Below are positions 8,710 through 15,600 of a stretch of DNA of 64,000 nt, piece after piece (the stretch's first letter is position 1; each line of letters starts with the position of its first letter). The notes under the pieces were generated by a model. The model worked only from the letters and a program-made list of their open reading frames with translations, made no database searches and was not told where the DNA came from. The position numbers and the translations under genes were made by a program. This stretch comes from Pseudonocardia kunmingensis (GTDB taxonomy: Bacteria > Actinomycetota > Actinomycetes > Mycobacteriales > Pseudonocardiaceae): the NCBI RefSeq assembly GCF_006716445.1, contig NZ_VFPA01000003.1, positions 496,001-560,000 of the forward strand. Reading direction: 5' to 3'.

Positions 8710-8895
8710 TTTCTCATCCTGACTCTCGCGGTCGGGATTCCCGCGTTCGTCGGAGTGCAATATTTCGCACTACTGGCGTGGGCAGGGGCAGCGATCGGCA
8801 TCCTCGCCGCATACCTCGCCGTTGTGCGGCGACTCTTTCAACGTCGAAGGGTTGGCGACCGTGATTGCGAGCGGCGCCACATTCGCAGGGTTTGA
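8710..8895 (+). pseudogene. Fragment of a small membrane protein
   Basis: An open stretch of 61 codons reads FLILTLAVGIPAFVGVQYFA, then LLAWAGAAIGILAAYLAVVR and a basic tail. That is two hydrophobic helices, which do not look like random high-GC translation. There is no start codon in frame, and the likely upstream part (DAFALVAGASVPAR) is in another frame. It is probably a frameshifted remnant whose 5' part was lost when IS256 inserted. Confidence 0.35.
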
Positions 8896-8961
8896 TTTCA
8901 CGGAGAGTGTTCGTCGCCCCCGTGCGCGAGTTCGTCTTCTCGGGTCAAAAAGTGGGAGTAG

Positions 8962-9196
8962 GACGGGGCAGCGTCGACCAATGTGCCCAGCGGCCCGCTG
9001 CCCACTTCGGGGCTCGTGCGGCATCCCGTCGACCTGGCGAAGCCCGACCGCGCGCCCGGCCGGGGGCAGCCCTCGACGTTACCGCCGCCGATGCTCGGCA
9101 TTCTCTGCCCCCGGCCCCGCGTGTGGTAGCCCATTGGGAGGTCGACGGGATGCCGCACCCTTCCTCCCCCACTCTTGTCCGCGCGCCCGCTCGGCC
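8962..9196. repeat. Structured duplicated repeat, copy 2
   Basis: Second copy of the element at 4147-4380. Its inverted arms are perfect over 20 bp (9016-9035 and 9139-9158) with about 100 bp between. Its right edge abuts the truncated 5' end of the integrase pseudogene, as if its arrival removed the integrase N-terminus. Confidence 0.65.
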
Positions 9197-9204
9197 AAGC
9201 ATCG

Positions 9205-9776
9205 TGACCTGCTTCGACCCGTCCCGGCCGTCGAGCTCCGGAGCACGATCCACGCCGACGAGCGCTGCCGGGGTTGGGACCTGGTCGACTTCACGGACTT
9301 CATGCTCGCGACCGGGCTGCGGATCGGCGAGGCCGCGGCGGTCACCTGGGGCGCGTTGGACCTGGGACGCCGGGACCGTCGAGGTGCGCGGCACGGTGGT
9401 CCGGCTCAAAGGCGTGGGGCTGTCGATCAAGTGGCGGCCGAAGAGCAAGAGCGGCTACCGCGCGTTGGAGCTGCCGGGATGGGCGATCGAGATGCTGCGC
9501 GCCGTCGGACAGGTGCTCAGGCGAACGAGTGGGGCGTGGGTGTTCACGGCGCCGCTGGGCGGACTGCGCGACCCGTCGAACACCCAGGCCGATCTACGGG
9601 TGGTGTTCGCCGACGCCGGCTACCCCTGGGTGACCTCGCACGTCTACCGGAAGACGGTGGCCACCCTGATGGACGCGGCAGGGCTGAGCGCGCGCCAGGC
9701 GGCCGACCAGCTCGGCCACGCGAAGGTGTCGATGACCCAGGACAACTACTTCGGCCGCGCGCACGGCCGCCGCTGA
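9205..9776 (+). pseudogene. Tyrosine integrase, N-truncated and frameshifted
   Basis: Catalytic domain of a phage-type site-specific recombinase. The first frame carries DLVDFTDFMLATGLRIGEAA (catalytic Arg). A single-base shift near 9366 moves the rest to another frame: VRGTVVRLKGVGLSIKWRPK, then SGYRALELP (Lys region), SHVYRKT (His-x-x-Arg) and QLGHAKVSMTQDNYFGR (second His and Tyr nucleophile). All catalytic residues survive, but the arm-binding and core-binding domains are missing. It ends 106 bp from tRNA-Asn and is presumably the integrase that placed the element there. Confidence 0.8.
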
Positions 9777-9881
9777 GGTGTTGGCGATCTTCGGCTCGAA
9801 CTCAATCGCACCCGAAGATGGGGGTAAAGCAGGGGTGGATCTTGAGCGTAAGTCCCGGCCAGGCCGCTGACCTGGGAATGT

Positions 9882-9917
9882 GCTCCTCCGACTGGACTCG
9901 AACCAGTAACCCTGCGA
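9882..9917 (-). repeat. att site within tRNA-Asn 3' half
   Basis: Right-hand copy of the 36-bp direct repeat also found at 3982-4017. It covers the acceptor 3' strand, the T arm and part of the variable region. Confidence 0.85.
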
Positions 9918-9955
9918 TTAACAGTCGCATGCTCTGCCAATTGAGCTACGGAGGA
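9883..9955 (-). tRNA. tRNA-Asn (GTT)
   Basis: 73-nt cloverleaf on the minus strand. The acceptor stem pairs TCCTCCG with CGGAGGA. The anticodon loop reads CTGTTAA, giving anticodon GTT, and the T arm contains GGTTCGAGTCC. CCA is not encoded. The 3' half is the attachment site of the neighbouring island, and the integration kept the gene whole. Confidence 0.95.
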
Positions 9956-10035
9956 CCGTACGGGTGCGGGGCGGAGCCCCGCTGGCAGGGAGGACTCTAG
10001 CGCACGGCCCATCCCGCCCTTCGGGCCCCCTCCCG

Positions 10036-10233
10036 TCAGCGGGCGCCGGTGTCGGCGTGCTTGCCGCCGTTCACCCGCTCCTCCACGCGGGCGCGGACGA
10101 CTCCGGCGGCGCCCTGGACGGCGGGGTGGTCGGCGACGCGCTGGTAGGTGCGGCGCAGCTGTTCGTAGCGCTCGTGGCCGGCGCGGGCGCCCAGCACGTA
10201 CCCGAGCGCCGCGCCCAGCAGGAACATCAGCAT
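10036..10233 (-). CDS. Small membrane-anchored protein (YtxH-like)
   Basis: 65 residues. One N-terminal hydrophobic segment with glycine spacing (MLMFLLGAALGYVLGARAGH) is followed by a charged helix (ERYEQLRRTYQRVADHP) and an amphipathic tail. The GARAGRERYE-like turn after the helix is common in short actinobacterial YtxH-type proteins of unknown role. The start is the ATG preceded by GGGAGACGAC; an upstream in-frame start would add 11 residues without a ribosome site. Monocistronic. Confidence 0.65.
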   Translation of the reverse strand: MLMFLLGAALGYVLGARAGHERYEQLRRTYQRVADHPAVQGAAGVVRARVEERVNGGKHADTGAR

Positions 10234-10387
10234 GTCGTCTCCCGGTCCTCGTCCCCCGCGGGTCATCCTGCCGCACCGGCGGCACCGTGCCGGGTCCCGC
10301 GACCCGGATGGGTGCCTTCGGCGCAGTGCCCGTACGGCCGTCCGCCGGGATGGTGCCCGCAGCGACGCCCTAGTATCCGTCCTTGCG

Positions 10388-10417
10388 GTTCTGTTCGAAC
10401 TTGTTGCGTTCTGTTCG
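10388..10417 (+). promoter_or_regulatory. Direct-repeat operator upstream of the galactose operon
   Basis: GTTCTGTTCG occurs at 10388-10397 and again at 10408-10417, exactly 20 bp (two helical turns) apart, 31 bp before the beta-galactosidase start. Such direct repeats are usual for DeoR-type repressors, and a DeoR gene lies in this operon. Autoregulation by galactose or a phospho-sugar is inferred. Confidence 0.5.
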
Positions 10418-10448
10418 CACCCCCGTCCACCGCGTCGAAGGAGACGAC

Positions 10449-12446
10449 ATGCCGGCCCGACGCAAGGCCTTCGAGTTCCCCTTCCCCGGCATCGCGATGG
10501 GCTGTGACTACAACCCCGAGCAGTGGGATCCCGACGTGTGGCGCGAGGACGTGGCGCTGATGCGGGAGGCGGGCCTCGGGTTCGTCACGCTCGGGGTGTT
10601 CTCGTGGGCCCTGCTCGAGCCGGCCGAGGACGAGTACGACTTCGCCTGGTTCGACGAGGTGCTCGGGCTGCTGCACGAGGGCGGGATCGCGGTCGACCTG
10701 GCCACGGCCACCGCCTCGCCGCCACCGTGGCTGACGCGGTCCTACCCCGAGGTCCTCCCGGTCGACGTCGAGGGCCGCACGCTCTGGCCCGGCAGCCGCC
10801 AGTCGTGGTGTCCCAGCTCGCCGGTGTTCCGCGAGCACGCGCTGCAGCTGGTCGGGGAGCTGGCGCGGCGCTACGGCAGCCACCCCGCCGTGCGGATGTG
10901 GCACGTCAGCAACGAGCTGGGCTGCCACATCGTCCGCTGCTACTGCGACGAGAGCGCGGCGGCGTTCCGGCGCTGGCTGGCCGGGCGCTACGGCACGCTC
11001 GAGGCGCTGAACGAGGCGTGGGGCACGGCGTTCTGGTCGCAGCACTACTCCTCGTTCGACGAGGTGCTGCCGCCGCGGCTCACCCCGTCGTTCTCCAACC
11101 CGGGCCACGAGCTGGACTTCTCCCGCTTCTCCTCCGACGCCCTGCTCGACTACTACCGCGCCGAGCGCGACGTCCTGCGCACGCTCACGCCGGACCTGCC
11201 GGTCACCACGAACCTGATGGTCAACGCCCGCCAGCCCGGGCCGGACTACTTCCGCTGGGCGCCCGAGCTCGACCTCATCGCGCAGGACCACTACCTCGAC
11301 GCCCGCATGCCCCACCCGCACGCCGAGCAGGCGTTCAGCGACGACTTCACGCGCGGGGTGGCGGGCGGGGCCCCGTGGATGCTGATGGAGTCGGCGACGA
11401 GCGCGGTGAACTGGCAGCCGGTCAACGTCGCCAAGAAGCCCGGCGAGCTGCTGCTCGACTCGCTGCGCCACGTCGCCCGCGGCGCCGACACCGTCGGCTT
11501 CTTCCAGTGGCGGGCGTCGAAGGCCGGCGCCGAGAAGTACCACTCGGCGCTGGTGCCGCACGCGGGGCCGGACTCGGCCCGCTTCCGGGAGGTCGCCGCC
11601 CTCGGCGAGGCGCTCGGGAAGCTCGGGGAGGTGGCGGGCAGCCGGGTCGAGGCGGATGTCGCGCTGCTCGTCGACTGGGAGGCCTGGTGGGCGTGCGACC
11701 AGACCGCGCACCCCAGCTGCCAGATCCGCTACATGGACGCCGCGCTGCGCTGGCACCGCGCGGTCACCGAGCTGGGCGCCACGGCCGACGTCGTGCACCC
11801 CTGCGCCGACCTGTCCGGCTACCGGCTCGTGGTCGTCCCGACCCTCTACCTCTGCGCGGACGCGACGGCCGAGGCGGTGCAGGCGTACGTGCGCGGCGGC
11901 GGGCACGTCCTCGTCACCTACTTCTCCGGGATCGTCGACGAGCACGACCACGTCCGGCTCGGCGGCTACCCGGGCGCGTTCCGGGAGCTGCTGGGCGTGC
12001 GCACCGAGGAGTTCGCGCCGCTGCGGCCCGGCGAGACCGTCGCGCTCGACGACGGCAGCGCCGCCGACGTCTGGACCGAGCTGCTGGAGGCGCGCGACGC
12101 GGAGGTCGTGGCCCGCTACACCGACGGGCCGCTGCCCGGCACGCCCGCGCTGACCCGCCGCGCCGTCGGCGACGGGGTGGCCTGGTACCTCGCCACCTGG
12201 CTCGACGACGACGCCACCGCGGCGCTCGCCGGGCGGCTCGCGCGCGAGGCCGGCGTCACGCGGCTCGACGCGCCGCAGCCGGGGTTGGAGGTCGTGCGCC
12301 GCGGCCGCTACCTGTTCGTGCTCAACCGCGGCGGCCTCCCGGCGACCGTGCCCGCCCGGGGCACGGACCTGCTCACCGGGGACGCGGTGGACGGCGCGAT
12401 CGAGGTGGCGGCGGGCGGCGCGGCCGTGGTGCGGACCGCGGACTGA
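10449..12446 (+). CDS. Beta-galactosidase, GH42
   Basis: 665 residues, cytoplasmic. Hydrolyses terminal beta-galactosides to galactose, which feeds the galT and galK products of the same operon. The family opening GCDYNPEQWDPDVWREDV is present. The acid/base Glu is in HVSNELGCH (about E156) and the nucleophile in MLMESATSAVNWQP (about E314). CYCDES and related Cys residues suggest the zinc cluster of trimeric GH42 enzymes. The C-terminal beta-galactosidase trimerisation domain (from about residue 400, VALLVDWEAWWACDQ) is intact. The start is the ATG preceded by GAAGGAGA; the longer open frame upstream has no ribosome site. It ends in TGATG shared with the regulator gene. Confidence 0.93.
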   Translation: MPARRKAFEFPFPGIAMGCDYNPEQWDPDVWREDVALMREAGLGFVTLGVFSWALLEPAEDEYDFAWFDEVLGLLHEGGIAVDLATATASPPPWLTRSYPEVLPVDVEGRTLWPGSRQSWCPSSPVFREHALQLVGELARRYGSHPAVRMWHVSNELGCHIVRCYCDESAAAFRRWLAGRYGTLEALNEAWGTAFWSQHYSSFDEVLPPRLTPSFSNPGHELDFSRFSSDALLDYYRAERDVLRTLTPDLPVTTNLMVNARQPGPDYFRWAPELDLIAQDHYLDARMPHPHAEQAFSDDFTRGVAGGAPWMLMESATSAVNWQPVNVAKKPGELLLDSLRHVARGADTVGFFQWRASKAGAEKYHSALVPHAGPDSARFREVAALGEALGKLGEVAGSRVEADVALLVDWEAWWACDQTAHPSCQIRYMDAALRWHRAVTELGATADVVHPCADLSGYRLVVVPTLYLCADATAEAVQAYVRGGGHVLVTYFSGIVDEHDHVRLGGYPGAFRELLGVRTEEFAPLRPGETVALDDGSAADVWTELLEARDAEVVARYTDGPLPGTPALTRRAVGDGVAWYLATWLDDDATAALAGRLAREAGVTRLDAPQPGLEVVRRGRYLFVLNRGGLPATVPARGTDLLTGDAVDGAIEVAAGGAAVVRTAD

Positions 12447-13210
12447 TGCTCGCCCGCCAGCGCCAGGAGCTGATCCTCGACGCCGTCCGCACCACGGGCG
12501 GCGTGCGGGTGTCGGAGCTGGTGGAACGGCTGGGCGTCTCGGACATGACGGTGCGCCGCGACATCGACGAGCTCGCCCGGCGCGGGCTGGTCACGCGCGT
12601 GCACGGTGGCGCCACGGCGGCAGGCAGCAGCGTCGAGGAGCCCGGCTTCGCGGCGAAGGCGGCCCTGCACACGGCGGCGAAGCAGGCGATCGCCACGGCG
12701 GCGGCCGCCCTCATCGAGCCGGGCGCGTCGGTGGCGCTGTCGGCGGGTACGACGACGCATGCGGTCGCGTCCGTGCTGCTCGGGGTCCCGCGGCTCACCG
12801 TCGTGACGAACTCGCTGCGCGTCGGCGAGGTGCTGCACGCGGCGGCGCGCGACGACCTCACGGTGGTGCTCACCGGCGGGGAGCGCACGCCGTCGGACGC
12901 GCTGGTCGGGCCGGTCGCGGTGGCCACCCTGCGGGGGCTGCACGTCGACTGGCTGCTGATGGGGGTGCACGGGATGGACGCCGAGGCCGGGTTCACCACA
13001 CCGAACCTGGAGGAAGCGGAGACGAACCGGGCGCTGGTGGCCAGCGCCCGGCAGGTGGCCGTGGTGGCCGACAACTCGAAATGGGGAGTGGTGGGGTTGA
13101 GCACGATCGCGGCCCTCGACGAGGTCGACGTCGTCGTCAGCGACGACGGCCTCGATCCGGAAGCGCGCCATGTCCTGGAGCAGAGCTGCGGACGGCTGGT
13201 GCTCGCATGA
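12446..13210 (+). CDS. DeoR-family transcriptional regulator
   Basis: 254 residues. N-terminal winged helix-turn-helix (ELVERLGVSDMTVRRDIDEL, residues about 20-40) followed by RRGLVTRVHGGA, the classic DeoR signature. The sugar-phosphate-isomerase-like effector domain shows ALSAGTTTHAVAS and VVTNSLRVGEVL. It overlaps the stop of the beta-galactosidase gene by one base, and its own stop overlaps galT. It probably represses this operon through the direct repeats at 10388-10417 and is released by a galactose-derived phosphate (inference). Confidence 0.9.
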   Translation: MLARQRQELILDAVRTTGGVRVSELVERLGVSDMTVRRDIDELARRGLVTRVHGGATAAGSSVEEPGFAAKAALHTAAKQAIATAAAALIEPGASVALSAGTTTHAVASVLLGVPRLTVVTNSLRVGEVLHAAARDDLTVVLTGGERTPSDALVGPVAVATLRGLHVDWLLMGVHGMDAEAGFTTPNLEEAETNRALVASARQVAVVADNSKWGVVGLSTIAALDEVDVVVSDDGLDPEARHVLEQSCGRLVLA

Positions 13211-14301
13211 GGCGCACGACGGCCCGGATGGCCGACGGGCGCGAGCTGATCTACTTCGACGACGTCACGCCCGACCGCGTGCCGCCGCCGGACACCCGGG
13301 ACCTGCCGCAGGTGCAAACCGGGTCGATCATGCGCTACGACGTGCTCACCGGCGAGTGGGTGGCGATCGCGGCGCACCGCCAGGACCGCACGTTCCTGCC
13401 GCCCGCCGACGCCTGCCCGCTGTGCCCGACGCGGCCGGGGCGCCCTGCGTCGGAGATCCCGGCTCCGGACTACGACGTGGTGGTGTTCGAGAACCGCTTC
13501 CCCTCGTTCGCGCAGGGGATCGCCGACGTGCCTGCCGAGGTGGACGGCGACCCGCTGTGGCCGCAGCGACCGGCGACCGGGCGCTGCGAGGTCGTGTGCT
13601 TCACCAGCGACCACGGCGCGTCGTTCGGCGCGCTGCCGGTCTCGCGGGTGCGCACGGTGATCGAGGCGTGGGCCGACCGCACCGCAGCGCTGTCGGCGCT
13701 GCCGGGCGTGGAGCAGGTGTTCCCGTTCGAGAACCGCGGCACCGAGATCGGGGTGACGCTGGAGCACCCGCACGGCCAGATCTACGCCTACCCGTTCGTC
13801 ACGCCGCGCACCGGGCAGCTGCTCGAGCAGGCCGCGGAGCACCGCCGGCGCACGGGCCGCGACCTGCTCGGCGACGTCCTCGACGCCGAGCGCAAGGCGG
13901 GCACCCGGATCATCCGCGAGGGCGAGCACTTCACGGTGTTCGTGCCCGCCGCGGCGCGCTGGCCGGTCGAGGCGCACCTCGTGCCGCACCGGCCCGTGCC
14001 GGACTTCCCCGCCCTCACCGACGACGAGCGCACGGAGCTCGCCGAGCTCTACCGCGACCTGCTGCACCGCTTCGAGGTGTACTTCTCCGACGCGGGGCCG
14101 CCGCCGTACATCGCGGGGTGGCACCAGGCGCCGGTGCGCACCGGCCGTGACCTCACCCGGCTGCACCTGCGGCTGTTCTCGCTGCGCCGGGCCCCCGGCA
14201 AGCTCAAGTACCTCGCCGGCTCCGAGTCCGGGGCCGGCGCCTGGATCAACGACGCGCTGCCGGAGCGGATCGCCCAGCGGCTTCGGGAGGTCGGACCGTG
14301 A
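13207..14301 (+). CDS. galT: Galactose-1-phosphate uridylyltransferase
   Basis: 364 residues. Leloir-pathway enzyme that exchanges UMP between UDP-glucose and galactose-1-phosphate. The catalytic HPH triad is in LEHPHGQIYAYPF (His187 and His189). An N-terminal Cys pair (CPLCPTRPG) fits the zinc site, and a second histidine-rich block lies at PPYIAGWHQAPVR and LHLRLFSLRRAPGKLKYLA. The start ATG overlaps the stop of the DeoR gene (ATGA). No galE is present nearby. Confidence 0.93.
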   Translation: MRRTTARMADGRELIYFDDVTPDRVPPPDTRDLPQVQTGSIMRYDVLTGEWVAIAAHRQDRTFLPPADACPLCPTRPGRPASEIPAPDYDVVVFENRFPSFAQGIADVPAEVDGDPLWPQRPATGRCEVVCFTSDHGASFGALPVSRVRTVIEAWADRTAALSALPGVEQVFPFENRGTEIGVTLEHPHGQIYAYPFVTPRTGQLLEQAAEHRRRTGRDLLGDVLDAERKAGTRIIREGEHFTVFVPAAARWPVEAHLVPHRPVPDFPALTDDERTELAELYRDLLHRFEVYFSDAGPPPYIAGWHQAPVRTGRDLTRLHLRLFSLRRAPGKLKYLAGSESGAGAWINDALPERIAQRLREVGP

Positions 14302-15428
14302 GCACGTTCGCAGAGCTGTTCGGGCGCGAGCCGGACGGGCGGTGGGCCGGCCCGGGGCGGGTCAACCTGATCGGCGAGCACGTCGACTACGCCGACGGGC
14401 TGTGCCTGCCGTTCGCGATCGCCCAGCGCACCGTCGTCGAGGTCGGGAGGCGCGACGACACGCGGCTGCGGCTGCGCAGCCGCTCCGAGGAGGGCGGCTA
14501 CGACGGCGACCTCGCCGACGTCGGCCCGGGCCGCCCCGAGGGCTGGGCGGGCTACGTCGCCGGCGTGCTGTGGGCGCTGCGCGAGGCCGGGTACGCGGTC
14601 GGCGGGATCGACCTGCTGGTGACGGACACGGTGCCGCTCGGCTCGGGGCTCTCGTCGTCCGCGGCGCTGGAGTGCGGAGCGGCGCTGGCCGCCGACGACC
14701 TGTTCGGGCTCGGGCTCGGCGGCTCGACCGGGGGCCGCCAGACGCTCGTCGCGGCGTGCCGGCGGGCGGAGAACGACGTGGTCGGCGCGCAGACCGGCGG
14801 CATGGACCAGGCCGCGTCGCTGCTCGGGACGGCCGGGCACGCGCTGCTGCTCGACACCCACGACGACTCGACGCGCCAGGTCCCCTTCGCCCCCGCCGAC
14901 GCCGGGCTCACCCTGCTCGTGATCGACACGAAGGTGCGCCACAGCCACGCCGACAACCAGTACGGCGCCCGGCGCGCGTCGGTGGAGAAGGCCGCCGCCA
15001 CGCTCGGGCGCCCCAGCCTCCGCGACGCCGGCCTCGACGACCTCGCCGCGCTCGACGCCGACCTGCTCCCCCGGGCCCGGCACGTCGTCACCGAGATCGC
15101 GCGCGTCCGCGAGACCGTCGCCCTGCTCGACGACGGCCGGCTCCCCGAGATCGGCCCGCTGCTCGACGCCTCGCACGCCTCGCTGGCCGGCGACTACGAG
15201 GTGTCGTGCCTCGAGCTCGACCTGGCGTGCGAGTCGGCCCGCGCAGCCGGCGCCCTCGGGGCCCGGATGACCGGCGGTGGGTTCGGCGGCTCGGCGATCG
15301 CCCTGGTCCCGGTCGACCGCGCCGACGCGGTGGCCGACGCCGTGCGCGCGGCGTTCGCGGAGGGCGGGCACCGGGAGCCCGACATCCGCGCCACAGAGCC
15401 GTCCGCGGGGGCCGAACGGGTGGCCTGA
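14298..15428 (+). CDS. galK: Galactokinase
   Basis: 376 residues, GHMP kinase. Phosphorylates galactose at C1 with ATP. Signatures visible are PGRVNLIGEHVDYADGLCLP (galactokinase motif, near residue 20), PLGSGLSSSAALE (ATP-binding motif, near residue 115) and GARMTGGGFGGSAIAL (C-terminal GHMP motif). GTG start overlaps the galT stop, with GGGAGG upstream. Last gene of the operon; its terminator-like hairpin is interrupted by the group II intron. Confidence 0.94.
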   Translation: MSTFAELFGREPDGRWAGPGRVNLIGEHVDYADGLCLPFAIAQRTVVEVGRRDDTRLRLRSRSEEGGYDGDLADVGPGRPEGWAGYVAGVLWALREAGYAVGGIDLLVTDTVPLGSGLSSSAALECGAALAADDLFGLGLGGSTGGRQTLVAACRRAENDVVGAQTGGMDQAASLLGTAGHALLLDTHDDSTRQVPFAPADAGLTLLVIDTKVRHSHADNQYGARRASVEKAAATLGRPSLRDAGLDDLAALDADLLPRARHVVTEIARVRETVALLDDGRLPEIGPLLDASHASLAGDYEVSCLELDLACESARAAGALGARMTGGGFGGSAIALVPVDRADAVADAVRAAFAEGGHREPDIRATEPSAGAERVA

Positions 15429-15437
15429 CCGGCCGAA

Positions 15438-15454
15438 GATCCCGAGTATCGGTT
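15438..15454. terminator. Left arm of the hairpin split by the intron
   Basis: GATCCCGAGTATCGGTT, ten bases past the galK stop, pairs with AACCGATACTCGCGATC at 17680-17696 (16 of 17). Without the intron the two arms would form a strong stem behind galK. Probably the original galK terminator. Confidence 0.6.
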
Positions 15455-15545
15455 GCCCATTGCTGTCGTCACGACCATGAGCGTTGGGTCGGACACGGGC
15501 GCGGTGCCCGGGTTGCCCCGGGTCCGTTTCCCGTGCCCGCCCGCC

Positions 15546-15579
15546 GAACCGGACGTGCGGCTCTCACCGCATCCGGCTC
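15546..15579 (-). ncRNA. Group II intron domain V
   Basis: 34-nt catalytic hairpin. On the minus strand it begins GAGCCGGATGCGGTGAGAGC and ends CACGTCCGGTTC, which matches the highly conserved domain V pattern (GAGCCG, then a GNRA-type cap, then CGGTTC). It lies 22 nt downstream of the maturase stop. Confidence 0.88.
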
Positions 15580-15600
15580 TCCGCATGTCGTGGCCGTTGC

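Larger units (their letters stand above)
3982..9917. mobile_element. Decayed integrative element at tRNA-Asn
   Basis: A 5.9-kb segment bounded by perfect 36-bp direct repeats, one of which is the 3' half of an intact tRNA-Asn gene. A tyrosine integrase pseudogene ends about 105 bp from the tRNA. Contents are two IS elements, a duplicated structured repeat, a GGGPS-repeat membrane protein and gene scraps. No replication or transfer genes are visible. The integrase is frameshifted and lacks its N-terminus, so the element is no longer able to excise on its own. A second, older integrase scrap just outside the left repeat points to tandem insertions. Confidence 0.75.

Noticed and set aside
4131..9158. 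Short minus-strand ORFs starting MRHPVDLP in both structured repeats
   Set aside because: After the first codons the two copies differ in frame, and conserved words appear in different frames, so the sequence is conserved as DNA or RNA rather than as protein.
10523..13210. 895-residue plus-strand ORF through beta-galactosidase into the DeoR gene
   Set aside because: The first two thirds are an Ala/Arg/Gly shadow frame; only the last part, from 12446, is the regulator.
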